Source of the DNA: Sandaracinaceae bacterium
GTDB lineage: Bacteria; Myxococcota_A; Polyangia; Polyangiales; Houyiibacteriaceae
DNA: 8,280 bases
NCBI GenBank assembly: GCA_012514415.1
Contig: JAAZAH010000394.1
Coordinates: 1-8,280 of the forward strand
Direction: 5' to 3'
Of the stretch, positions 1 to 5,871 are shown in pieces (the stretch's first letter is position 1; each line of letters starts with the position of its first letter). The position numbers and the translations under genes were made by a program. The notes below the pieces were generated by a model. That model was given only the letters and a program-made list of their open reading frames with translations, had not been told where the DNA came from and did no database searches.

Positions 1-1
1 C

Positions 2-298
2 ACGCGCCCCATCCCGGTCTTCGATCCGCAGCGCGATTTCCCCGACTTCAACACTCACCTCGGCTTCAACCTCGGCATCGGCCTCCGCGTTTTCCTCTCG
101 CGATTCCTCACCATCTTCTTCGAGGCGCGTGACTATCTCTTCCTCGAGAAGTTCGAGAATACCGAGATCGCGCTCGGCGCCGACCGGAACGACCCTGAGA
201 CGTGGCTCGCCAACCCGACGGTCTACAACAACCTGACGATGGCCATCGGCCTCACGGTCTTCTTCCCCTTCAAGTTCGAGTATCGGAAGCCCAAATGA
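2..298 (+). CDS. Outer-membrane beta-barrel protein, myxococcal type (3' end only)
   Basis: The last 98 codons of a gene that begins upstream of the window; the frame is open from base 2 to the TGA at 296-298. The visible part reads as a beta-barrel C-terminus: alternating hydrophobic strands (LGFNLGIGLRVFLSRF, then LTIFFEARDY) and a final strand ending GLTVFFPFKFEYRKPK. The motif 'GIGLR.FLSRFLTIFFEARDY' matches 'GVGLNAYINRFLGIQIEWRGF' in the next gene, so the two are tandem paralogues. The pattern fits the myxococcal outer-membrane beta-barrel domain family, placing the protein in the outer membrane; the specific role (porin, adhesion or complex scaffold) is unknown. Its stop overlaps the start of the next gene as TGATG, which implies one transcript and translational coupling. 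Confidence 0.8.
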   Translation, partial: TRPIPVFDPQRDFPDFNTHLGFNLGIGLRVFLSRFLTIFFEARDYLFLEKFENTEIALGADRNDPETWLANPTVYNNLTMAIGLTVFFPFKFEYRKPK

Positions 299-1185
299 TG
301 ATTGGAGAGATGAAGCGCATGCTGTCGACGCATAATCGATTCCGAGCCACGCTTTTGGGCCTCTGCCTCGTCGCGATCGCCGCGATCGGCGGCCCGAGTA
401 AGGCGAGCGCCCAAGAAGTCCAGATCACCGGTCCGCTCGCGGGCGCGCCCGCAGTCCACCATATGCGGATCTACCGCGAGAATCGCTTGATGTTGGTCCC
501 CCACATCGGCATCACGCTTCGCGATTCGTTCCAGCGGAATCTGATGATCGGCGGACAGCTCCACTATCACTTCCTCGACTGGCTCGGCATCGGGCTCTGG
601 GGAAGCTACGGCGGCGTCGGATTTTCGACCGAACTTACCCGCGAGATCGAAGACCTCGGGACGACCTCGAGCACCAACCGCCTCTCGCTTCCCGGCCGCG
701 CGAATTTCTCACAGCAGCTCGGACAGATTACTTGGGCGGCAGGTCCCCAGATCAACTTCATCCCTCTCCGCGGTAAGCTCGCCCTCTTCCAAAAGCTCTT
801 CGTCGATACGGATTTCTACATCCAAGCCGGCGTTGTCTTCTTGGGCATCCAGGAGCGCGCAAATATCCGCGCTGCCGACTGCGAGACGGCAGGCGATGTG
901 GACGCCTGCTACCTCGAGAGCCAGACCGCGCGGAGCAATCGCGTCGCCATCCGCCCCTCGTTCGGCGTGGGCCTCAACGCCTACATCAACCGCTTCCTCG
1001 GCATCCAGATCGAATGGCGCGGCTTCCCCGCAGCCATCAACGAATCGGGTTGGGATCAGGCGGGACCGGAGGCCAAATTCCCTGACGGAGTGATCAACGA
1101 GCACGATCGCCTGAGCCGGCTCTTTCACCTCGTGAGCCTCGGCTTCATCGTGTTCTTACCTCCAAGCCAAAAGATCTCGAAATAA
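298..1185 (+). CDS. Outer-membrane beta-barrel protein, myxococcal type
   Basis: A complete gene of 295 codons plus TAA. Residues 1-38 form a secretory signal: basic MKR and NRFR, a hydrophobic core LLGLCLVAIAAIGG, and a cleavage-like KASA|QE at 38/39. The mature part shows repeated amphipathic strands typical of this barrel family: RLMLVPHIGITLRDSFQRN, GGQLHYHFLDWLGIGLWG, then a GKLALFQKLFVDTDFYIQ segment, and a late GVGLNAYINRFLGIQIEWR strand shared with the upstream paralogue. Two cysteines (CETAGDVDAC) in a predicted extracellular loop could form a disulfide. A GGAAG at 285-289 serves ATG 298 (8 nt) or ATG 295 (5 nt); ATG 310 and 319 are alternatives, the latter 9 nt after GGAGAG. The gene ends before an intrinsic terminator. 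Family confidence is high; function is unknown. Confidence 0.85.
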   Translation: MIGEMKRMLSTHNRFRATLLGLCLVAIAAIGGPSKASAQEVQITGPLAGAPAVHHMRIYRENRLMLVPHIGITLRDSFQRNLMIGGQLHYHFLDWLGIGLWGSYGGVGFSTELTREIEDLGTTSSTNRLSLPGRANFSQQLGQITWAAGPQINFIPLRGKLALFQKLFVDTDFYIQAGVVFLGIQERANIRAADCETAGDVDACYLESQTARSNRVAIRPSFGVGLNAYINRFLGIQIEWRGFPAAINESGWDQAGPEAKFPDGVINEHDRLSRLFHLVSLGFIVFLPPSQKISK

Positions 1186-1220
1186 CCCCTTTCCGAGATC
1201 AAAGACCCATAAGAATGCGA

Positions 1221-1263
1221 AAAGATCCCGAGATAGCACGCCTGGTTCGGGATCTTTCCTTTT
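1221..1263 (+). terminator. Rho-independent terminator after the barrel genes
   Basis: Arms AAAGATCCCGA (1221-1231) and TCGGGATCTTT (1247-1257) form a perfect 11-bp stem around a 15-nt loop, followed by CC and TTTT at 1260-1263. It lies 35 nt after the stop of the second barrel gene and ends 14 nt before the start of the kinase gene. Confidence 0.8.
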
Positions 1264-1277
1264 AATGGGGCCGCCCT

Positions 1278-3113
1278 ATGGCCACGCACGTCTCGCCCGG
1301 AGGATTCCTTGCATTATGCCACGCGGCCATCTGCGGGATTCTCTTCGCGAGCCTCATCTTCACTTTTTTTGCGGCAAAGGTTGAGACGCGTCCCGGGCCG
1401 CTCAGCGCCTATGGCCTTCTGAGCGCCTTCCTCCTCGGTTCAACCGTCTGCTCACTCATCTACAGCGATGCGCTGAATGTCGAGACGTATTTCCTCGCCT
1501 TCTCCGCACATTCGCTCATCGTCCGCGGCGCGTTCATCGCGTGGATCTACTATCTCCTCGCGTTAACGAACTTCCGCATCCGGCGTCCCGCCTATTTCAT
1601 GTTCGCGTTCGAGTTCGTGCGGACCATTCTGACCGTGATGTATCTCGAGACGCCTCATTTCCTCGAGATTCATGATATCGAGCGCATCGCCGGACCCTTC
1701 GGAGATACCTTCACGCGCGCGCAATCTTCTCCAACCGCCCTCCATAACGTCGTCCTCCTCAGCTCGATCCTCCACGGCATTTATATGATCATCGCCATCC
1801 GCGATCTGCGCCGTCAGTCGGATCGACGCCTTTCCACGAGCCTCGAGTTCGCCTTCGTCGCGGTGATCACGCTCATCGCGATCGACAACATCAAGGACGC
1901 GTTCGGCATCGAGGCGGTCTACGTGAGCGAGTTCGGCCTCCCGATCGTCGTCCTCGCCCTCTCCTCTTCGCTGATGGATTGGATCGGAGCCGGGCAGCGC
2001 GCGCGCGTCTCCCTCGTCGAGCGCGAGGCGCATTTCGATCGCGTGCTCGACTCAATTTCCGAAGGCGTGATCTCGACCGACCTTTCGCTCCGGATCAAGC
2101 GCATGAATGCGGTGGCCGAAGAACTTCTCCCTCCCTCCTCGCCCCCGGATCCGCTTCTTGAGGAGTCGATCAAGCTCTACAATCCCATCGATGGGCGCCC
2201 CGCCACGTGGTCCTCCCTCATCGACGGCGAAGACGCGCTCGTCATTTATAAAGGGAAGAACCGCTGCATCTTCAGCATCGCGGGCCGCACCGTTCGGTCG
2301 CCGTCGAACGAGCCCTTTGGTTTCGTCTTCGTCTTCCGGGATATTACCGAGCGAAAACGCGAAGAGGATATGATTCGCCGAGACGAAAAGCTCCGCGCGC
2401 TGGGCGAACTCTCCCGCGGCGTCTCTCACGACTTCAACAACTACCTCGCGGCCATTCGAGCCTCGACCGATCTACTCGAGCGAAAAGCGGATGATGGTGC
2501 GATCCGCAGGCGCCTCATTCAGCACATCAAAGAAGCGGTCGAACAAGCATCCTCGCTCACTCGACGTCTACTCCCCTTTGGACGCGAGGAGGACGCGCGC
2601 AGCTACGAAGAGCTCTCCGGGAATTATCTGATCCACGAGACGGCGCCGCTCATCCAGACGCTCGTAGGCAACCAAATCACCCTCGAGATCGTGCTCGGCG
2701 CCACGCACGATCGTATCCTCGGCGACCTCCATGAGCTTCAGTCCGCTCTCATGAACCTCGCTAAAAACGCCGCCGACGCCATGCCCAACGGAGGGACCCT
2801 CAGCCTCACGACGATGGACGCACGCCTTGAGGGTGAACGGCCGGCCCTCCTCATCGAGGTCCGCGATACCGGAAGCGGCATCGAAGCGGCGCGTATCGAA
2901 CGAATCTTCGAACCCTACTTTACAACCAAACCCCCTACCGAAGGGAGTGGGTTTGGTTTGCCGTCCGTTCATCGCGTGATCTCGCGCCACGGAGGTCAGA
3001 TCGAGGTCCAGAGCCAATTGGGCGAAGGGACGAGTTTCCGCCTCATCCTCCCGGCGCTTGCCACCAAGCCCTCTTCGACGAAACCGAAGCAAGAGAGCGA
3101 AGAGAACAGTTGA
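1278..3113 (+). CDS. Membrane-bound PAS sensor histidine kinase, NtrB-like core
   Basis: 611 residues. The first 235 or so contain about seven hydrophobic segments (roughly 10-33, 43-63, 71-98, 106-123, 157-175, 188-208, 216-235), a multi-helix membrane sensor. Residues about 251-360 look like a PAS domain (start FDRVLDSISEGVISTD, end FVFRDITERKREE). The kinase core is complete: H-box SRGVSHDFNNYLAAI with phospho-acceptor His384, N-box NLAKNAADAMPNGG at 493-506, G1 DTGSGI at 530-535, F-box FEPYFTTK at 544-551, and G2 GSGFGLPSV at 556-564. The HDFNN H-box is typical of NtrB-like kinases. There is no receiver domain and no response regulator beside it, so it is an orphan within this window. ATG 1278 follows GGGG at 1267-1270, a weak ribosome-binding site. 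The ligand is unknown; inner-membrane location is inferred. Confidence 0.9.
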   Translation: MATHVSPGGFLALCHAAICGILFASLIFTFFAAKVETRPGPLSAYGLLSAFLLGSTVCSLIYSDALNVETYFLAFSAHSLIVRGAFIAWIYYLLALTNFRIRRPAYFMFAFEFVRTILTVMYLETPHFLEIHDIERIAGPFGDTFTRAQSSPTALHNVVLLSSILHGIYMIIAIRDLRRQSDRRLSTSLEFAFVAVITLIAIDNIKDAFGIEAVYVSEFGLPIVVLALSSSLMDWIGAGQRARVSLVEREAHFDRVLDSISEGVISTDLSLRIKRMNAVAEELLPPSSPPDPLLEESIKLYNPIDGRPATWSSLIDGEDALVIYKGKNRCIFSIAGRTVRSPSNEPFGFVFVFRDITERKREEDMIRRDEKLRALGELSRGVSHDFNNYLAAIRASTDLLERKADDGAIRRRLIQHIKEAVEQASSLTRRLLPFGREEDARSYEELSGNYLIHETAPLIQTLVGNQITLEIVLGATHDRILGDLHELQSALMNLAKNAADAMPNGGTLSLTTMDARLEGERPALLIEVRDTGSGIEAARIERIFEPYFTTKPPTEGSGFGLPSVHRVISRHGGQIEVQSQLGEGTSFRLILPALATKPSSTKPKQESEENS

Positions 3114-3158
3114 ACGCGGACGATCACCCGTTCAGCCCTCTGTTCCGACCGCTCACAT

Positions 3159-3171
3159 CCCGAAATTCGGG
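3159..3171. repeat. 13-bp palindrome in the kinase-ACP gap
   Basis: CCCGAA-A-TTCGGG is symmetric about one central base. It begins 46 nt after the kinase stop and lies about 120 nt upstream of the promoter call. As RNA it would make at most a 5-bp stem with a 3-nt loop and has no T tract behind it, so it is a poor terminator; a protein-binding site is possible. Apart from this and the promoter, I see nothing in the 263-nt gap. Confidence 0.35.
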
Positions 3172-3291
3172 TTGTGGGTCAATACCGATTTGTCGCGATT
3201 CGTAAGGCTTTTCAAACACTCGAGTACAGCAAGTTCTGCTCCAGCTTGCGCAAAGGCTGCGCGAACCAAAAAAATGAACTCGATGTTCAAA

Positions 3292-3320
3292 TTGACGACG
3301 GCGATCCGTTCTTGTATTTT
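3292..3320 (+). promoter_or_regulatory. Sigma70-type promoter for the ACP-desaturase pair
   Basis: TTGACG (3292-3297, 5 of 6 to consensus) and TATTTT (3315-3320, 4 of 6) are separated by exactly 17 bp. The surroundings are more A+T-rich than the neighbouring genes. Transcription would begin near 3327, about 50 nt before the ACP start codon, and there is no competing gene in this gap. Prediction from sequence alone. Confidence 0.55.
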
Positions 3321-3376
3321 GGCGGATTTCGTGGTTCAGTCACTAACTCTACACCCCTCAAAGAAGAGAGCTATCG

Positions 3377-3613
3377 GTGCAACGATCAGAACTTCTCGAA
3401 AAATTTAAAGCAGCCGCCAGTGAGATCGCCGAAAAAGAGTTCGACGACCTCCAAGAAGACAGCGTCATCGTCGATCTCGGCCTTGACTCTCTTGTCGTCC
3501 TCGAGGTGATCGGAGAGCTCGAGCAGGCTTTCGATGTCCGGATCCCGGACGATAAGCTCGTCGGCATCCAAACCGTCAGCCAGCTCCTCGACATCATCGA
3601 AGAGCAGCTCTGA
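3377..3613 (+). CDS. Acyl carrier protein
   Basis: 78 residues, the normal length for a free-standing ACP. It carries an acyl chain on a 4'-phosphopantetheine arm in the cytoplasm. The attachment motif is LGLDSLVVLE, with the modified serine at residue 38, followed by the acidic recognition-helix region EVIGELEQAFDVRIPDD and a last helix VSQLLDIIEEQL. The start is GTG at 3377, with a purine-rich GAAGAGAG at 3363-3370 serving as the ribosome-binding site. No fatty-acid-synthase gene (fabD, fabF, fabG) flanks it, so it is probably not the housekeeping AcpP. It stands alone with a soluble acyl-ACP desaturase 163 nt downstream, suggesting a dedicated carrier that presents the desaturase substrate; that link is inference from context. 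A strong promoter lies about 50 nt upstream. Confidence 0.9.
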   Translation: MQRSELLEKFKAAASEIAEKEFDDLQEDSVIVDLGLDSLVVLEVIGELEQAFDVRIPDDKLVGIQTVSQLLDIIEEQL

Positions 3614-3661
3614 GGTCATGTCGTGGTTCTTGGGCACCGTTCTTGCTTCGCTCTTTCCAAA

Positions 3662-3719
3662 CGACCGGATCGCCGGTCGCGGACCATGGGCTTGCAAGGA
3701 CAGTGCCGGGGCCCGGTCC
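3662..3719 (+). other. Structured intercistronic spacer between ACP and desaturase
   Basis: CGACCGG (3662-3668) and CCGGTCG (3673-3679) make a 7-bp hairpin with loop ATCG. Immediately after it, GGACC (3681-3685) can pair with GGTCC (3715-3719), and CCGGGGCCCGG (3706-3716) is itself palindromic. No T tract follows, so these are not classic terminators. They may set the ACP-to-desaturase expression ratio by stabilising or trimming the mRNA. Confidence 0.4.
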
Positions 3720-3776
3720 TCTCGCCTCTGAGCGAAAGTGAAGAAAAAGAGAGTTCCGTCGACAAAGGATAACGTG

Positions 3777-4628
3777 ATGCCCTCCGATCAATTTCGCGAA
3801 AAACTGCACAGGGAATTCCTAGATTTTTTCGATAACGCCGAACAGAATCGTCGATGGAACCCGTTGCGCGATATCCCGTGGGAGCGCGTGAACCCCGAGA
3901 CCCCCGAGTCTCTCGCTCTTTGCGCCGAGACCTTCCTCGGCGTCGAGGGCTTCCTCCCGGATTATATCTCCGGGGGGCTTCAGGTCTTCCGCAACGCCTC
4001 GGTAGCGCAGCGCTGGTTCGTAGCGAACTGGGGCTACGAAGAGCTCAAGCACTCGATGGCGCTGCAGCTGTACCTCATCCGCTCGGGAAAGCGGACCGAG
4101 GAGCAGATGGCGGATTACCAAGCCGAACTGATGAAGGAACGGTGGGAGCCGCCCTTCAGCACTGCTCGGCGAATCACCATTTACGGTGTTTTCCAAGAGA
4201 TGGCGACCTTCGTGATCTACCTGCGCCAAGAGAAGGCGGCCAAGAAGGTGGGGGACGAAGCGCTCGCGGCAGTCTATCGAATGAACGCGCGAGACGAGGT
4301 GGCGCACGCACGCTTTTACGAGCTGGTCGTCCGTGCCTATCTCGAGGAAGACCGTGACAATACCATCGCGGATATCGCGTATGTTGCCGCGAACTTCAAA
4401 ATGCCGGGCGTCGGCATTGTGCCCGATTACGATGCACGGATTGCCGTAATGCGCGATGCCGGACAGATCGATCGCGATCTCTTCCTACAAAAGATCTACC
4501 TTCCCACGCTTCGCCGTCTCGGTGTAGAGCGCTCCGAGATCACCCGGGTCATCTCGGAACAGCGTAAGGCTGAGCGCGCCGCACGCCGCTCTGCCGAGAT
4601 GATGTCACGCGCAGAGCCGGCCGAATAG
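3777..4628 (+). CDS. Soluble diiron acyl-ACP desaturase
   Basis: 283 residues, ferritin-like acyl-ACP desaturase family. These cytoplasmic enzymes use O2 and ferredoxin to insert a double bond into an acyl chain held on ACP. The full diiron ligand set can be read: E57 in GVEGFLPDY, E89 and H92 in WGYEELKH, E141 in VFQEMATF, and E174 and H177 in RDEVAH, matching the two EXXH motifs of the plant and mycobacterial enzymes. Residues from about 260 are a charged Arg/Glu/Ala-rich tail. The start chosen is ATG 3777 because AAGGA (3765-3769) sits 7 nt upstream; an in-frame GTG at 3738 would add 13 residues without a good ribosome-binding site. It lies 163 nt after the ACP gene, and the protein ends at a TAG just before a strong terminator. 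Regiospecificity cannot be read from the sequence. Confidence 0.88.
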   Translation: MPSDQFREKLHREFLDFFDNAEQNRRWNPLRDIPWERVNPETPESLALCAETFLGVEGFLPDYISGGLQVFRNASVAQRWFVANWGYEELKHSMALQLYLIRSGKRTEEQMADYQAELMKERWEPPFSTARRITIYGVFQEMATFVIYLRQEKAAKKVGDEALAAVYRMNARDEVAHARFYELVVRAYLEEDRDNTIADIAYVAANFKMPGVGIVPDYDARIAVMRDAGQIDRDLFLQKIYLPTLRRLGVERSEITRVISEQRKAERAARRSAEMMSRAEPAE

Positions 4629-4645
4629 TCTGGTCTTAACGGAAC

Positions 4646-4686
4646 AAAAAAACTCCTCTTCATCGTGGGTGAAGAGGAGTTTTTTT
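4646..4686. terminator. Bidirectional intrinsic terminator at convergent gene ends
   Basis: A perfect 16-bp inverted repeat: seven A plus CTCCTCTTC (4646-4661), loop ATCGTGGGT (4662-4670), then GAAGAGGAG plus seven T (4671-4686). Both strands therefore end in a T7 tract. It begins 17 nt after the desaturase stop on the plus strand and can also end transcripts arriving from the methyltransferase on the minus strand. Confidence 0.92.
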
Positions 4687-4710
4687 ATGCACTCAATCTT
4701 TGATTGATTT

Positions 4711-4754
4711 GCGAAAGAACTGCAATTGAAACACTCCAGAGGTGCAGCTTTCGC
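4711..4754. repeat. Bulged inverted repeat in the convergent gap
   Basis: GCGAAAG (4711-4717) pairs with CTTTCGC (4748-4754) and CTGCA (4720-4724) with TGCAG (4743-4747), giving 12 pairs with a 2-nt AA bulge and an 18-nt loop. No T tract follows on either strand. It lies between the bidirectional terminator and the methyltransferase stop. Function unknown; it could be a 3'-end RNA structure for the minus-strand transcript. Confidence 0.4.
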
Positions 4755-4831
4755 GGGATACGAAAATCATCCTCCGGAGTGATTCAGACGAGCCCGACCG
4801 CGCGGGTGGGCTTCTCCCGCCCTCGCCCCTT

Positions 4832-5698
4832 TTAGATGCGGCGGAGCTTCATCTGGACATCGCTCGACCAATGGTTGGAGAACGCGCGAACGCAGATGGA
4901 GAGGTACCGATCATAATCCTCGTAGACTTGGTTGCCCCAGCGCTGCCGAATCTCAGTCTCATGGAGGCGAAGTCGGCGGAGCCATTCGGCCGTCGTCTTC
5001 AGATAGCTTTCGCGTTGCGTGCGGAGATCGATGATTTCCCAATAGGGGTTCACCGCCGCCACGAGCTCCTCGAGGCGAGGATTCAGCCCGCCGGGGAAGA
5101 TCACATCCGCCGTAAAAGCGAGGTCTTCAAGATCCTGCCTTCGCCGCGGCACGCGATTTCGAAGGATGGCTTGGAAGCCAAAATAGGCGCCGGGCTTTAC
5201 CCAAGAGGCGAGCCGCTCAAAATACGAGCGATAGATCTCGATCGCCTTCCCTTCCCTGCTTTGGGCGGGCGAACAAAGGTGATCGATCATCTCGATGGAT
5301 TGGATCGCATCGTATTTCTCTTCGGGCTCGTATTTCGCGTAATCGCAGACGATGGCCTTGATACCCGGGAGGCCTCGGCTTTCGGTCCACTCCTGTTGCG
5401 CGGTGCTAAGCGTAATGCCGTGCGCTCGCTTGACGCCGCGCTGGTGAAGGTAGTTCAGATTGGAACCCCAGCCGCAGCCCACATCGAGGACCAGCTTGTC
5501 CGGCTCGATCTCGGCATACTCGTAGAGAATGCGGCTCTTATTACGCTGTGCCTCCTCGAGAGTCTCCTCGCCCGTGAGATAACTCGCCTAGGTATAATGC
5601 ATATCCTCATCGAGCCAGAGCTTAAAGAACTCGTTCGAGACGTCGTAGGAGACTTCGATTTCTTCTTGAGTGGATGTCATTTTGCGCGACTCTGCCAT
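4832..5698 (-). pseudogene. CFA/mycolate-synthase-family SAM methyltransferase with in-frame amber codon
   Basis: Read from ATG 5698 the frame is 289 codons, about the length of mycolic-acid cyclopropane synthases, with one internal TAG at codon 37. Family motifs lie on both sides of it: VSYDVSNEFFKLWLDEDMHY at 16-35, then TLEEAQ at 46-51, the SAM-binding LDVGCGWGSN at 71-80, SIEMIDHL at 134-141, VIFPGG at 199-204 and ESYLKTTAEW at 230-239. Such enzymes transfer a methyl group from SAM to an unsaturated acyl chain, usually making a cyclopropane at the membrane. ATG 5680 is an alternative start. The next usable start after the TAG is GTG 5482, inside the SAM motif, so a reinitiated product would lack the N-terminus and part of the fold. 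No other stop or frameshift is seen. It may be a recent pseudogene, a sequence error or a readthrough gene. The family call is secure; activity is not. Confidence 0.8.
5588..5590 (-). other. In-frame amber codon inside the methyltransferase
   Basis: Plus-strand CTA at 5588-5590 reads TAG on the minus strand, between codons for HYT and ASY. In CFA/mycolate synthases the matching motif is TYSCAYF, so the stop sits where the conserved Cys would be. A Ser TCG codon, common in this DNA, would need a single change to become TAG; Cys codons would need two. Confidence 0.9.
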
Positions 5699-5701
5699 AA
5701 G

Positions 5702-5736
5702 CCGATGGCGACCGCTAGACTCTAAATCTCCATCGG
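5702..5736 (-). promoter_or_regulatory. Inverted repeat abutting the methyltransferase start
   Basis: CCGATGG (5702-5708) and CCATCGG (5730-5736) are perfect 7-bp arms around 21 nt. On the minus-strand transcript the hairpin would end 3 nt before ATG 5698, and the only GGAG-like ribosome-binding sequence lies at the arm-loop boundary. It could be an RNA hairpin that limits initiation, or a DNA operator. Confidence 0.4.
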
Positions 5737-5806
5737 TCCGAAGAGACGGGCGAGCTCTCGGTTCCAGCCATTGGACGGTCCCGCGACGCCAGACACCTCA
5801 GCGTAG

Positions 5807-5837
5807 GCGGCGCTTTGCGATTCGCCCAAAGCGCCGC
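5807..5837 (-). repeat. GC-rich 11-bp hairpin between HEAT-like gene and methyltransferase
   Basis: GCGGCGCTTTG (5807-5817) and CAAAGCGCCGC (5827-5837) are perfect arms around a 9-nt loop. The hairpin starts 35 nt after the stop of the HEAT-like gene. There is no T tract on the minus strand behind it, so it is not a standard intrinsic terminator; it may protect the upstream mRNA 3' end. Confidence 0.5.
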
Positions 5838-5871
5838 GGGCAAGACACGAAATGTCGCGTGCGTCGGTTTC

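Noticed and set aside
3174..3509. 111-codon plus-strand frame overlapping the ACP start
   Set aside because: It crosses the promoter and runs out of frame through the ACP gene; its protein is low-complexity with no domain.
3738..3776. Upstream GTG start for the desaturase
   Set aside because: ATG 3777 has AAGGA 7 nt upstream; the extension is lysine-rich, lacks a ribosome site and is not a family feature.
4791..4812. GC-rich stem AGCCC/GGGCT as a terminator for the methyltransferase
   Set aside because: The stem is short and bulged and no T tract follows on the minus strand; the bidirectional terminator at 4646-4686 is the better candidate.
5588..5590. Genome-wide reassignment of TAG to an amino acid
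   Set aside because: The desaturase and HEAT-like genes end in TAG at the natural end of their families, and reading through the desaturase stop runs straight into the terminator. Only a site-specific explanation remains open.
5593..5598. Perfect TATAAT on the plus strand, next to the amber codon
   Set aside because: No -35 element at a suitable distance and no plus-strand gene downstream in the window; it is explained by the codons for His-Tyr-Thr on the other strand.
4742..5725. 327-codon open frame on the plus strand opposite the methyltransferase
   Set aside because: It lies antisense to a gene with clear family motifs, its protein shows no recognisable domain, and it is the expected open shadow of GC-rich coding DNA.
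5722..5871. A 49-codon open extension after the TAG of the HEAT-like gene
   Set aside because: The protein reads as complete at KPKL; an open run of this length is common by chance at this base composition, and no family motif appears in it.
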